DNA of 22,342 nucleotides, taken from NCBI GenBank assembly GCA_030151005.1, contig JASLES010000494.1, positions 1-22,342 on the forward strand, given 5' to 3'. Positions 6,978 to 13,837 of this stretch are shown here, one piece after another. The notes under the pieces are model-generated. The model was not told where the DNA came from, did not search any database, and saw only the letters and a list, made by a program, of their open reading frames with translations. Each line of letters opens with the position of its first letter. Positions within the stretch are counted from its first letter, which is position 1. Position numbers and translations under genes: made by a program. The stretch is from Silvimonas sp. (lineage in GTDB: Bacteria; Pseudomonadota; Gammaproteobacteria; Burkholderiales; Chitinibacteraceae).

Positions 6978-8267
6978 ATGTTTTCAGGCTCCTCAGACCC
7001 TATCCTTCAAGCAGACCCCGCCAAGGTGACGCGCTTGCGTCGCGCACGCACGTTCGCCACCTCTCTCCTGGTGATCGTCACCTTGTTGTACTTGCTGGCT
7101 TTGCGGCTGGATCATCTGCACCCGGCGCTGGGCTATGTCGCGGCTTTTTCCGAGGCAGCCATGATTGGCGCGCTGGCAGACTGGTTTGCCGTGGTGGCGC
7201 TGTTCCGTTATCCAATGGGTGTGCCAATCCCGCACACGGCCATCATTCCGCGCAACAAGAACCGCATTGCCGATAACCTGGGTACGTTTATCGAAACTCA
7301 CTTTTTGCAGCCGGAGCAATTGCTGGCGCGCATTGACGCGTTTGATCCGGCCCGGCGCTTATCAATCTGGCTGGCCCGCCCTGGCGCCAAACGTGAGCTG
7401 ACTGAACAAGCAGCCTACTTTTTAAAGTTTGTGCTGGGCACGCTGGATGACCCGCGCCTGGCTGCCATTGCCCGTGAACTGGTGCTCAAGGCGCTGGGCA
7501 GCGCCGACTTTGCCGGCAGCGCGGCGACGTTGATCAAAGTGCTGCGAGAGGAGGGCCGTCACCAGCAAGTGCTTGATGGTGTCTTGCGCGTCTTGCTGGG
7601 CAAACTGGAAGATCCCAAAACCCAAGCCTGGCTCTCTGGCTTGCTGGCCAAAGAGTTCGACGTGTTGCGCTGGGTGGCGCTGGATGAAGCCGGCGGCCGT
7701 TACCTGGCCCGCAAGCTCGTCACCGCAGCCATGCTGGAGCTTGATCACGCCCTGGTGCAGCCCGATCACATGCTGCGGCATGCGTTTGACGATCAATTAC
7801 GCCAACTGGCCCAGGATCTGACAGAAGACCCGGCGCTGAGAGATAAAGTCCAGACCTGGCGTGATATGTTGATTACCGCGCCCGCCTTGCATGACAAGCT
7901 CGACGGCCTGTGGCGCAGTTTGCTGGATGGTTTGCAAAACGACCTGACGCATGAGAACTCGCAAATCCGTAGCCGGGTCGGGGCCGCCATCAAGCAACTG
8001 GGCTTGCGCCTGCATGAAGACCAGGCGTTCGCAGAATGGCTGAACCAGCAAATCCGCGACTTTGCCGCACGTTCCATCATCCGCTACCGCAGCGAAATCG
8101 GCCGCTTTATCGCCGACCAGCTCAAAGCCTGGGACAACCGGGTGCTGGTGGCGCGGCTGGAACTCAATGTGGGCGTCGATCTGCAATTTATCCGCGTCAA
8201 CGGCACGCTGGTGGGCGGCGCGGTGGGTTTGCTGATTTACAGCGTGCGTCACGTCTTCGGCTTTTAG
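6978..8267 (+). CDS. DUF445 family membrane protein (YjiN-like)
   Basis: The protein is 429 residues long. A basic N-terminus leads into one hydrophobic segment (SLLVIVTLLYLLAL, about 29-42). The DUF445 signature follows: AAFSEAAMIGALADWFAVVALFR as two segments, then HTAIIPRNKNRIADNLGTFIETHFL. The middle 300 residues are helical and charged. The C-terminus has a second hydrophobic segment (about 411-422, LVGGAVGLLIYS). The architecture and length match E. coli YjiN and relatives, inner-membrane proteins of unknown function. It lies 90 nt after the polysaccharide operon, and its own candidate -10 and leader hairpin suggest separate expression. No typical Shine-Dalgarno sequence precedes the ATG. 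Confidence 0.88.
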   Translation: MFSGSSDPILQADPAKVTRLRRARTFATSLLVIVTLLYLLALRLDHLHPALGYVAAFSEAAMIGALADWFAVVALFRYPMGVPIPHTAIIPRNKNRIADNLGTFIETHFLQPEQLLARIDAFDPARRLSIWLARPGAKRELTEQAAYFLKFVLGTLDDPRLAAIARELVLKALGSADFAGSAATLIKVLREEGRHQQVLDGVLRVLLGKLEDPKTQAWLSGLLAKEFDVLRWVALDEAGGRYLARKLVTAAMLELDHALVQPDHMLRHAFDDQLRQLAQDLTEDPALRDKVQTWRDMLITAPALHDKLDGLWRSLLDGLQNDLTHENSQIRSRVGAAIKQLGLRLHEDQAFAEWLNQQIRDFAARSIIRYRSEIGRFIADQLKAWDNRVLVARLELNVGVDLQFIRVNGTLVGGAVGLLIYSVRHVFGF

Positions 8268-8376
8268 CCCCCGCCCAATCGTGTTTCAAACATGCCCATG
8301 CAGGGCATTGCCCATTGACTGTGGTTTGGTTGCGCAGGCAGTCTAGCCCGCTTCACACTTACCGTCCGTTCTACCC

Positions 8377-8829
8377 ATGAAGATCCTGTTCTGGCGCTGG
8401 TTGATCAATGTCTGGCCGCCTTTGCTGTTTGCCGGCATCCGCGTCAAACACGTTGCACCAGATTTCAAGCGCATCGTCATCCAGCTGCGTTCATACAAGA
8501 TCAACCTCAATATCATGCGTTCGCACTTCGGCGGCAGCCTGTATGCCATGACCGACCCTTGGTATATGGCCATGCTGATGCAGATTCTGGGGCCGGATTA
8601 CTACGTGTGGGATCGTCGCGCCGAGATTGATTTTCTCAGCCCAGGCTACGGCACGGTCACCGCCGTTTTTGCACTGACCGAGGCGCAGATCACGGCGATC
8701 CGCACGGCGACGGAGGGGGGTGAAAAACACCTGGCTCACTTCAAGGTCGAAATCCGCGATCAGGCCGACAAGCTTGTCGCAACCGTCGACAAGACCGTTT
8801 ACGTACGCAAAAAGCCGCACAAACGCTAG
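8377..8829 (+). CDS. DUF4442 domain protein, hotdog-fold thioesterase-like
   Basis: The 150-residue protein matches DUF4442 throughout. The start WLINVWPPLLFAGIRVKHV is typical, as are NIMRSHFGGSLYAMTDPWYM (about 46-65, the HFGGS loop and following helix), WDRRAEIDFLSPG, and a late strand pair ending DKTVYVRKK. Members have the hotdog fold of acyl-CoA/acyl-ACP thioesterases, but the substrate and activity of this branch are mostly unproven. There is no signal peptide, so a cytosolic location is expected. It sits 109 nt after the DUF445 gene and 68 nt before dcm. No Shine-Dalgarno sequence is evident before the ATG. The start is chosen because homologues begin with a similar short W-rich segment. 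Confidence 0.85.
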   Translation: MKILFWRWLINVWPPLLFAGIRVKHVAPDFKRIVIQLRSYKINLNIMRSHFGGSLYAMTDPWYMAMLMQILGPDYYVWDRRAEIDFLSPGYGTVTAVFALTEAQITAIRTATEGGEKHLAHFKVEIRDQADKLVATVDKTVYVRKKPHKR

Positions 8830-8854
8830 CGCTGCTGGGTGCTCGAGTGGTGCA

Positions 8855-8876
8855 GGGGACATTTACCCCGCATAAT
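8855..8876 (+). promoter_or_regulatory. Candidate dcm promoter (-10) with adjacent quasi-palindrome
   Basis: CATAAT at 8871-8876 is a 5/6 match to the -10 consensus and would start transcription about 15 nt before the chosen dcm start at 8898. Immediately upstream is GGGGACATTTACCCC (8855-8869), with 4-bp outer arms and a GGACA half-site. Some cytosine methyltransferases with an N-terminal helix-turn-helix (for example M.SsoII) repress their own promoter through a short quasi-palindrome containing GGACA. The resemblance is suggestive only. Confidence 0.3.
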
Positions 8877-8897
8877 GCAACGAAAATTCCCGGTGAT

Positions 8898-10166
8898 ATG
8901 CCGGCAACCACCACATCCGAGTCTATGAACGCGCCGGCCGACCTTGTCCGTAACCTGTTGCAAGCCACCCTTAATAGCTATTCTCGTACCGAACTGGCCC
9001 GTTATCTGGACGTGAATCCGGCCACGATTGCCCGCTGGATCAACGGCCAGTCTGAACCCCGTGCCTATGTAGCCCAAGCCCTGCAGCAATTGTTGCAACC
9101 CCAGGCCCCGGCGCGCAGTACCCCGGCCGAATTTACCTTTATCGACCTCTTCGCTGGCATTGGCGGCATTCGTAAAGCCTTTGAGCAAGAAGGCGGCCAG
9201 TGCGTATTTACCAGCGAGTGGGATAGCTACGCGCAAAAAACCTACCACGCCAATAATCCGGATGGGCAACGCATTGCGGGCGACATCACCCAGGTGGCCG
9301 AAGCGGATATTCCGCCGCATGACGTGTTGCTGGCGGGGTTTCCTTGCCAGCCGTTCTCGATTGCCGGGGTCTCCAAAAAGAACGCGCTGGGGCGTGCTCA
9401 CGGCTTTGCCGATGCCACGCAAGGCACACTGTTCTTTGATGTCGCCCGCATCATCGCCGCGCATCGCCCACGCGCGTTTGTGCTGGAGAACGTCAAAAAC
9501 CTGCACTCGCACGATCAGGGCCGTACCTTCGCCGTCATCTTGCAGACGCTACGGGAAGAACTGGGTTACGAGGTGCATTACCGCGTGATTGATGGTCAGC
9601 ACTGGGTCCCGCAACACCGGGAGCGCGTGGTGATTGTGGGTTTCCGTGAACCCACTGATTTCAGCTGGGATTTGCTGCAACTGCCTCAAAACAAACTGCC
9701 CACCCGTATGGCGCAGGTGTTCCATCGTACTGATGGTAAAGAACCTGTGCTGGCGCACGATGGCGACAAGTTCTTTGATCACGCCAAAGGCGAGGTCAAC
9801 CCCAAGTACATCCTGACCGACAAGCTCTGGGCCTATCTGCAGAACTATGCAGAGAAACACCGCGCCAAGGGCAATGGCTTTGGTTTCGGGCTGGTCGACG
9901 CCAACAGCATCTCCCGCACGCTGTCGGCTCGTTATTACAAGGATGGCAGTGAAATCCTGGTGAGCCGGGGTGCGGGCCAGAACCCGCGCCGGCTCACGCC
10001 GCGTGAATGCGCGCGCTTGATGGGTTATCCGGATGATTTCCGCATTCCGGTTTCGGACACCCGCGCCTACAAACAATTTGGTAACTCGGTGGTGGTGCCG
10101 GTGTTCCGCGAGGTGGCGCGCATGATCAAGCCGTGGATCGTGTCACCCAAGGCTGACCGGGGCTAA
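8898..10166 (+). CDS. dcm: Dcm-type DNA (cytosine-5-)-methyltransferase with N-terminal HTH
   Basis: The 422-residue enzyme transfers a methyl group from S-adenosylmethionine to cytosine C5. It carries the ordered m5C motifs: FIDLFAGIGGIRKAF (SAM binding), the catalytic loop AGFPCQPFSIAGVSKKN with Cys150, FVLENVKNL, QHRERVVIVGF, and the C-terminal RRLTPRECARLMGYP and FGNSVVVPVF. Similarity to E. coli Dcm in these blocks and in the target region (RTLSARYYKDGSEIL) is very close, so CCWGG is the likely target. Residues about 23-45 (SRTELARYLDVNPATIARWINGQ) form an XRE-like helix-turn-helix. ATG 8898 is chosen over the GTG at 8847 because of the preceding GGTGAT and the -10 at 8871-8876. vsr follows after 7 nt. 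No restriction gene is adjacent, so it looks solitary, as in E. coli. Confidence 0.95.
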   Translation: MPATTTSESMNAPADLVRNLLQATLNSYSRTELARYLDVNPATIARWINGQSEPRAYVAQALQQLLQPQAPARSTPAEFTFIDLFAGIGGIRKAFEQEGGQCVFTSEWDSYAQKTYHANNPDGQRIAGDITQVAEADIPPHDVLLAGFPCQPFSIAGVSKKNALGRAHGFADATQGTLFFDVARIIAAHRPRAFVLENVKNLHSHDQGRTFAVILQTLREELGYEVHYRVIDGQHWVPQHRERVVIVGFREPTDFSWDLLQLPQNKLPTRMAQVFHRTDGKEPVLAHDGDKFFDHAKGEVNPKYILTDKLWAYLQNYAEKHRAKGNGFGFGLVDANSISRTLSARYYKDGSEILVSRGAGQNPRRLTPRECARLMGYPDDFRIPVSDTRAYKQFGNSVVVPVFREVARMIKPWIVSPKADRG

Positions 10167-10173
10167 TCTGGCC

Positions 10174-10656
10174 ATGACCGACGTCGTGGATGCCGCCACC
10201 CGCAGCCGCATGATGTCGGGCATTCGTGGCAAGAACACGTCGCCAGAGATCACCCTGCGCAAGGCATTGTTTGCGCGTGGGTTCCGATACCGCATTCACG
10301 CGCCGGGTTTGCCAGGCAAGCCCGACCTGGTTTTGCCGCGCTACCACGCCGTCATCCTTGTGCATGGTTGTTTCTGGCACGGTCATGACTGCCGCTACTT
10401 CAAAGTGCCACAGACCCGCACTGAATTCTGGATGGGCAAGATCAACAGCAACCAGGCACGGGATCAGCGGGAATACGCTGCGCTCAAGACGCTGGGCTGG
10501 CGGGTGTTGGTGGTGTGGGAGTGTGCGGTGCGCGCAGCGAGGAAGGATGATGCCTTCCGGCTGGCGGATTATGTGGCGACGTGGCTGACGATGGATGCTG
10601 CCGATGCAGAGATCAGCGAGGCTGGGGTGAGGGTGTTGGTTGTGGGGGCGGACTGA
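10174..10656 (+). CDS. vsr: Very short patch repair (T:G mismatch) endonuclease Vsr
   Basis: Vsr nicks 5' of the T in T:G mismatches that arise when Dcm-methylated cytosine deaminates. The 160-residue protein starts with the family signature (TRSRMMSGIRGKNTSPE). It has Asp51 in PGKPDLVLP and His69 in VHGCFWHGHDC, at exactly the E. coli positions of the catalytic residues. The zinc ligands Cys66, His71, Cys73 and Cys117 are also at the same numbers. The FW..KI..N..RD helix follows (about 86-98). The gene begins 7 nt after the dcm stop on the same strand, so the two are co-transcribed and share one biological job. The C-terminus is slightly longer than needed and contains no extra domain. No terminator is visible after it. 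Confidence 0.96.
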   Translation: MTDVVDAATRSRMMSGIRGKNTSPEITLRKALFARGFRYRIHAPGLPGKPDLVLPRYHAVILVHGCFWHGHDCRYFKVPQTRTEFWMGKINSNQARDQREYAALKTLGWRVLVVWECAVRAARKDDAFRLADYVATWLTMDAADAEISEAGVRVLVVGAD

Positions 10657-10745
10657 AATGGCCCCTGAATGCGCTTTAGCTGCAGAAACTTGCGGATGGC
10701 TGGTGCGGCGGATGAGTGAAAGTCAGCCAGATCTGCCACTTCGTC

Positions 10746-10765
10746 ATTCCCGCGGAGGTGGGAAT
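10746..10765. repeat. dRS3-like element ATTCCC-N8-GGGAAT
   Basis: The 20-bp sequence has 6-bp inverted arms ATTCCC and GGGAAT around exactly 8 bases (GCGGAGGT). This matches the published form of the neisserial dRS3 repeat, which in Neisseria is scattered in intergenic mosaic elements and used as a target by filamentous phage. The motif match is exact. Whether it has the same history here is inference, because similar repeats occur in other Proteobacteria. Confidence 0.65.
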
Positions 10766-10810
10766 CCAGTCGGCCACCTCGGGTGGCCTTTGCTGGCAGA
10801 CGCCAATTTG

Positions 10811-10842
10811 TAGCCCGGATGGAGCGCAGCGGGAATCCGGGG
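10811..10842. repeat. CCCGGAT-type REP-like inverted repeat
   Basis: CCCGGAT (10814-10820) and ATCCGGG (10835-10841) are perfect arms around GGAGCGCAGCGGGA. Sequences of the form GTAGCCCGGATGnAGCGnAGCG...AATCCGGG are frequent extragenic repeats in Proteobacteria (from memory). It interrupts copy 1 of the composite repeat and has no counterpart in copy 2. Confidence 0.55.
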
Positions 10843-11074
10843 TGGCGGACGTGGTTCATATTGTTGTGGGTGTTAGCGCCTACGGCGCAAGGTTGAAAAG
10901 CATTTGATACCCGGGGTGCCGGGCCCACGTTACTTTCTTTGCGTCGCCAAAGAAAGTAACCAAAGAAAGGCGACCCCAGCCGGGCGGCCCTCCGGGCTTC
11001 CCTCAGTCGGTCGGGAGCCCAAAGTCTCCCTCCACTCCTTCGGCGCTGGGCTTTAATGGGGGAGGAAAGTCAAA

Positions 11075-11098
11075 AGCAACTGCAACAGCAACTGCAAC
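11075..11098. repeat. Short tandem repeat, 2 x 12 bp
   Basis: AGCAACTGCAAC occurs twice in tandem without mismatch (11075-11086 and 11087-11098). It can also be read as four degenerate 6-mers (AGCAAC/TGCAAC). It borders the right end of composite repeat copy 1. No counterpart is seen at copy 2. Confidence 0.6.
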
Positions 11099-11147
11099 AT
11101 CAAAAGCGACCCCAACCCAAATACAACAAGCATCCCATTGACTCGTC

Positions 11148-11181
11148 ATTCCGGTCCTCGGCGGCCCCCTTGAGCCGGAAT
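11148..11181. repeat. ATTCCGG/CCGGAAT inverted repeat
   Basis: Perfect 7-bp arms (11148-11154 and 11175-11181) enclose 20 nt. The outer bases CGTCATTC...GGAATC are shared with the inverted repeats that open both composite copies, so this is a third member of the same repeat type. It lies about 43 nt beyond the stop of the minus-strand flavin reductase gene and could help end that transcript, although no T-run follows. Confidence 0.5.
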
Positions 11182-11223
11182 CTAGCAGAGCCAGTGGCCT
11201 ATACCCGCCAAACCTGACCCGCC

Positions 11224-11799
11224 TTACTTCTTCCCCACCTCAAACGCCTCACCCGTCGCAAAGAACGTCCCGCCAGCAATGTAGTGAATCGAGCGGTTTA
11301 GCGCCTCATCATCAAACTGCCAGTGCCCGTCCTGGAATACGCGTGGGTCGGCGTGGGCGGCGACAACTTCGCCAATGAACATGTCGTAGGCCTGCTGGTT
11401 GTGCGGTTCCGGGATGACTTTGCATTCCAGCCAGGCCAGGCAGCCTTCCACCAGCGGCGCACCCACTTTGGTGGCCGGGAAGTGCTTCAGGCCGGTGGTG
11501 CTGAACTTGTCGGCATCGCGACCAGAGCTGGAGCCCGCGGCCAGGGTGGCCTCTGCCAGTGCCCGGCTGGGCACGTTCAGCACGAACTCGCCAGAGGCCT
11601 CAACCAACTCCCGAGTCAGGGTGGATTTATCAATGATCACCAGCATTTTGGGCGGGGCGAAATCCAGCGGCATGGCCCACGCCGCAGCCATGACGTTCTG
11701 GCGGCCGCCATGCGCGCTGCTGACCAGCACGGTCGGGCCGTGATTGAGCAACCGGTAGGATTTGGCGAGGTCGACTTCAATGGGGGAACGCTCAGACAT
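11224..11799 (-). CDS. Flavin reductase-like domain protein (FMN-binding split barrel)
   Basis: The 191-residue protein matches the flavin reductase-like/FMN-binding split-barrel family. It opens with the strand and turn TVLVSSAHGGRQNVMAAAWAMPLDFAPPKMLVII and continues with STLTRELVEASGEFVLNVPS, GRDADKFSTTGL and CLAWLECKVI, followed by a conserved MFIGEVVAAHAD strand. Such proteins bind FMN and act as reductases, or supply reduced flavin to partner oxygenases; no partner is encoded nearby. No signal peptide or zinc site is seen. It lies 32 nt downstream of the HI0933-type flavoprotein gene on the same strand, so the two may be co-transcribed. No Shine-Dalgarno sequence is visible before the ATG. 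Confidence 0.85.
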   Translation of the reverse strand: MSERSPIEVDLAKSYRLLNHGPTVLVSSAHGGRQNVMAAAWAMPLDFAPPKMLVIIDKSTLTRELVEASGEFVLNVPSRALAEATLAAGSSSGRDADKFSTTGLKHFPATKVGAPLVEGCLAWLECKVIPEPHNQQAYDMFIGEVVAAHADPRVFQDGHWQFDDEALNRSIHYIAGGTFFATGEAFEVGKK

Positions 11800-11831
11800 G
11801 GATGAATACCGGCAGGAGAAAACGATCTAAC

Positions 11832-13094
11832 TCAAGTGCGGCCAGCGTCCAGCCAATGCAAGACCCCTTCACCTGCGGCGCGGCCACTGGCGAAGCAGGC
11901 GGTCAAGAGATAGCCGCCGGTGGGGGCTTCCCAGTCCAGCATCTCACCCGCGCAGAACACGCCAGGCAAGGCGCGCAGCATCAGGTTGGCGTCCATTGCG
12001 TCAAAACGCACGCCGCCAGCGGTGCTGATGGCTTCATCCAGCGGGCGCGGGGCCATCAGTTTCAGTGGCAGCGCTTTGATCGTGCGGGCCAACCGGGTGG
12101 GATCGGTCATTTCTTCTTTGGAGAGGACTTCACGCAGCAAGCCGGCTTTGACACCCGTCAGGCCCAGTTTGCTTTGCAAATGGCTGGCCAGAGAGCGAGA
12201 GCCACGCGGAATGGCGACTTCCGTGAGCACGCGCTCCAGACTGCGGCCCGGTAGCAAGTCGACGTAGATGGTGGCACTGCCTTGCGCCGTAATACGGTCG
12301 CGGATGGCGGCGGAAAAGGCATAGATCAAACTGCCTTCTACGCCCGTTGCGGTGACGACAAACTCGCCCGGCTTCACGATCGTGGCACCCCGCGCATCCG
12401 TATACGACACCGCCACAGACTTGAGCGGAGCGCCTGCGTATTTTTCGGCAAAAAACGCGGTCCAGGGCAAATCAAAGCCGCAATTGCTGGGCGCAAGCGG
12501 CGCGATCTCCACACCTTTGTCGGCCAGCAATGGCACCCACGCCCCATCCGACCCCAAGCGGGACCAACTGCCGCCACCCAGCGCCAGCACCACGGCATCG
12601 GCCTTGAAGGTGGTTTCGCCCGCCGGCGTGGCCAGACGCAGCGTATGGAGTTCATCTCCCCAGCCCAGCCAGCGGTGGCGCACCTGGACGTTTACGCCGG
12701 CATCTTTCAGCCGGTGCAGCCACGCCCGCAAAAGCGGTGCGGCTTTCATTTCTTTAGGAAAAACCCGGCCAGATGTACCCACAAAGGTGTCGATCCCCAG
12801 ACCGTGAATCCAGGCGCGCAATTGATCCGGCGTAAAGGCATTGATCAAGGGCGTGAGGGTCTCGGCCCGGTTGCCGTAGCGACCCAGAAACGGGCCGATG
12901 GCTTCGGAGTGAGTGATATTCATGCCGCCCACGCCGGCCAGCAGAAACTTGCGTCCGACCGACGGCATGGCATCGAACACCGTGACCGTTGCGCCACCCG
13001 CCGCCAGCACTTCTGCCGCCATCAGACCAGCAGGCCCGCCGCCAATCACGGCAACAACAGGGGCAATAGAAGAGGATATACGGCGGGCGGGCAT
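11832..13094 (-). CDS. HI0933 family NAD(P)/FAD-dependent oxidoreductase
   Basis: The 420-residue flavoprotein begins with a dinucleotide-binding motif (VVAVIGGGPAGLMAAEVLAAGG, GGGPAG at 18-23) followed by the acidic strand end VFD. The HI0933/BaiN signature GRKFLLAGVGGMNITHS comes next, and the second FAD segment VFCAGEMLDWEAPTGGYLLTACFASGRAAG lies near the C-terminus. It resembles the subgroup typified by Pseudomonas putida PP_4765. Members are predicted flavin-dependent dehydrogenases or reductases with mostly unknown substrates. The frame is open 32 codons further upstream, but that part lacks family features and contains the putative -10, so ATG 13094 is chosen. The gene is divergent from yaeQ. 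Confidence 0.9.
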   Translation of the reverse strand: MPARRISSSIAPVVAVIGGGPAGLMAAEVLAAGGATVTVFDAMPSVGRKFLLAGVGGMNITHSEAIGPFLGRYGNRAETLTPLINAFTPDQLRAWIHGLGIDTFVGTSGRVFPKEMKAAPLLRAWLHRLKDAGVNVQVRHRWLGWGDELHTLRLATPAGETTFKADAVVLALGGGSWSRLGSDGAWVPLLADKGVEIAPLAPSNCGFDLPWTAFFAEKYAGAPLKSVAVSYTDARGATIVKPGEFVVTATGVEGSLIYAFSAAIRDRITAQGSATIYVDLLPGRSLERVLTEVAIPRGSRSLASHLQSKLGLTGVKAGLLREVLSKEEMTDPTRLARTIKALPLKLMAPRPLDEAISTAGGVRFDAMDANLMLRALPGVFCAGEMLDWEAPTGGYLLTACFASGRAAGEGVLHWLDAGRT

Positions 13095-13128
13095 GATGGT
13101 TCCAGGCAAAGCGATGGCGCAAACCCGC

Positions 13129-13134
13129 ATTGTA
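13129..13134 (-). promoter_or_regulatory. Candidate -10 box for the HI0933-type flavoprotein gene
   Basis: Read on the minus strand, this is TACAAT, a 5/6 match to the -10 consensus, placed to start transcription about 28 nt before ATG 13094. No -35 match is seen at the right distance. It lies in the 113-bp divergent gap to yaeQ. Confidence 0.3.
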
Positions 13135-13207
13135 CAGGTCGGGCCGGTGGAGCGCGGGCGGGTGATTGGGTACACTGCCGCGTCTTTCACTTATTCAGGC
13201 CTGTGCC

Positions 13208-13744
13208 GTGGCGCTTAAATCCACTATTTTCAAAGCCGAACTTTCCATTGCGGATATGGATCGCGGCTATTACGCCACGCATGCGCTCACTGTTGCCCAG
13301 CATCCGTCCGAAACCGATGAGCGCATGATGTTGCGCCTCGTGGCCTTTGCCCGCCACGCCAGCGAGACGCTGGAATTTGGCCGTGGCATCAGCGATGAAG
13401 AAGACCCGTCGCTGTGGCAACGCTCGCTCACCGAAGAGATCGAACTGTGGATTGATCTGGGTCTGCCGGATGAAAAGCGCATCAAACGCGCGGCGCAGCG
13501 GGCCGATGAAGCGTGGATTTATGCTTATGGTGGTAGCGCGGCAGACATCTGGTACGGCAAGAATCAGTCTGAGATCCGGCGCTTTGACAATCTGCATGTG
13601 GTGTCGGTGAGCCCGGAAATCATGGCGGGCCTTGCCGGGCTGGTAGAGCGGACCATGCAGTTGCAGGTGACGATTCAGGATGGGGAGATGTGGCTCTCTG
13701 GTGATAAGGGGAGTTTGCAGGTGGTAGTGAAGGAAATGGGGTGA
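13208..13744 (+). CDS. yaeQ: YaeQ family protein
   Basis: The 178-residue protein aligns end to end with E. coli YaeQ (181 residues): start ALKSTIFKAELSIADMDRGYY, HPSETDERMMLRLVAFARHA, LWIDLGLPDEKRIKRAA, QSEIRRFDNLHVVSV and the end MQLQVTIQDGEMWLSGDKGSL. The family has a variant of the PD-(D/E)XK nuclease fold and its function is unsettled; an early report tied it to RfaH-related phenotypes. The start is GTG 13208, because the family begins MALK. The open frame reaches back to 13166 without family-like sequence. The gene stands alone on its strand, divergent from the HI0933-type gene. A run of six Ts follows the stop, but no hairpin precedes it. Confidence 0.93.
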   Translation: MALKSTIFKAELSIADMDRGYYATHALTVAQHPSETDERMMLRLVAFARHASETLEFGRGISDEEDPSLWQRSLTEEIELWIDLGLPDEKRIKRAAQRADEAWIYAYGGSAADIWYGKNQSEIRRFDNLHVVSVSPEIMAGLAGLVERTMQLQVTIQDGEMWLSGDKGSLQVVVKEMG

Positions 13745-13837
13745 GGTTTTTTCTGACGGTGGGCGCTCGCTGTGTGCATGCGGCGCAATGCTTGTGGCGT
13801 GATTGTTCAGTACGCTGAGGTGGCCCACCCAAAGCCT

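Larger units (their letters stand above)
10742..11075. repeat. Composite structured intergenic repeat, copy 1
   Basis: This repeat occupies most of the gene-free stretch 10657-11223. In order it contains ATTCCC-N8-GGGAAT (10746-10765), the hairpin GGCCACC/GGTGGCC (10772-10788), an inserted CCCGGAT/ATCCGGG element (10811-10842), GCGCC/GGCGC, then a core at 10930-11075. The core starts with a perfect 12-bp inverted repeat, TTACTTTCTTTG (10930-10941) and CAAAGAAAGTAA (10948-10959), continues with GGCGAC (10969-10974), which can pair with GTCGCC (10943-10948), and has a GGGCTTCCC/GGGAGCCC stem. By eye the core differs from copy 2 at about 12 of 146 positions. Short open frames across it are not believable genes. 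Confidence 0.85.

Noticed and set aside
8292..8308. ATGCCC/GGGCAT hairpin after the DUF445 gene as a terminator
   Set aside because: It is only 6 bp, has no T-run, and an overlapping GGGC/GCCC pairing makes it ambiguous.
10645..10665. GGGGC/GCCCC pairing across the vsr stop codon as a terminator
   Set aside because: The stem is 5 bp with an 11-nt loop and no T-tract, too weak to call.
12282..13328. 348-codon plus-strand frame opposite the HI0933-type gene
   Set aside because: It is His/Arg/Gln-rich, has no recognisable domain, and overlaps a strongly supported flavoprotein and the start of yaeQ.
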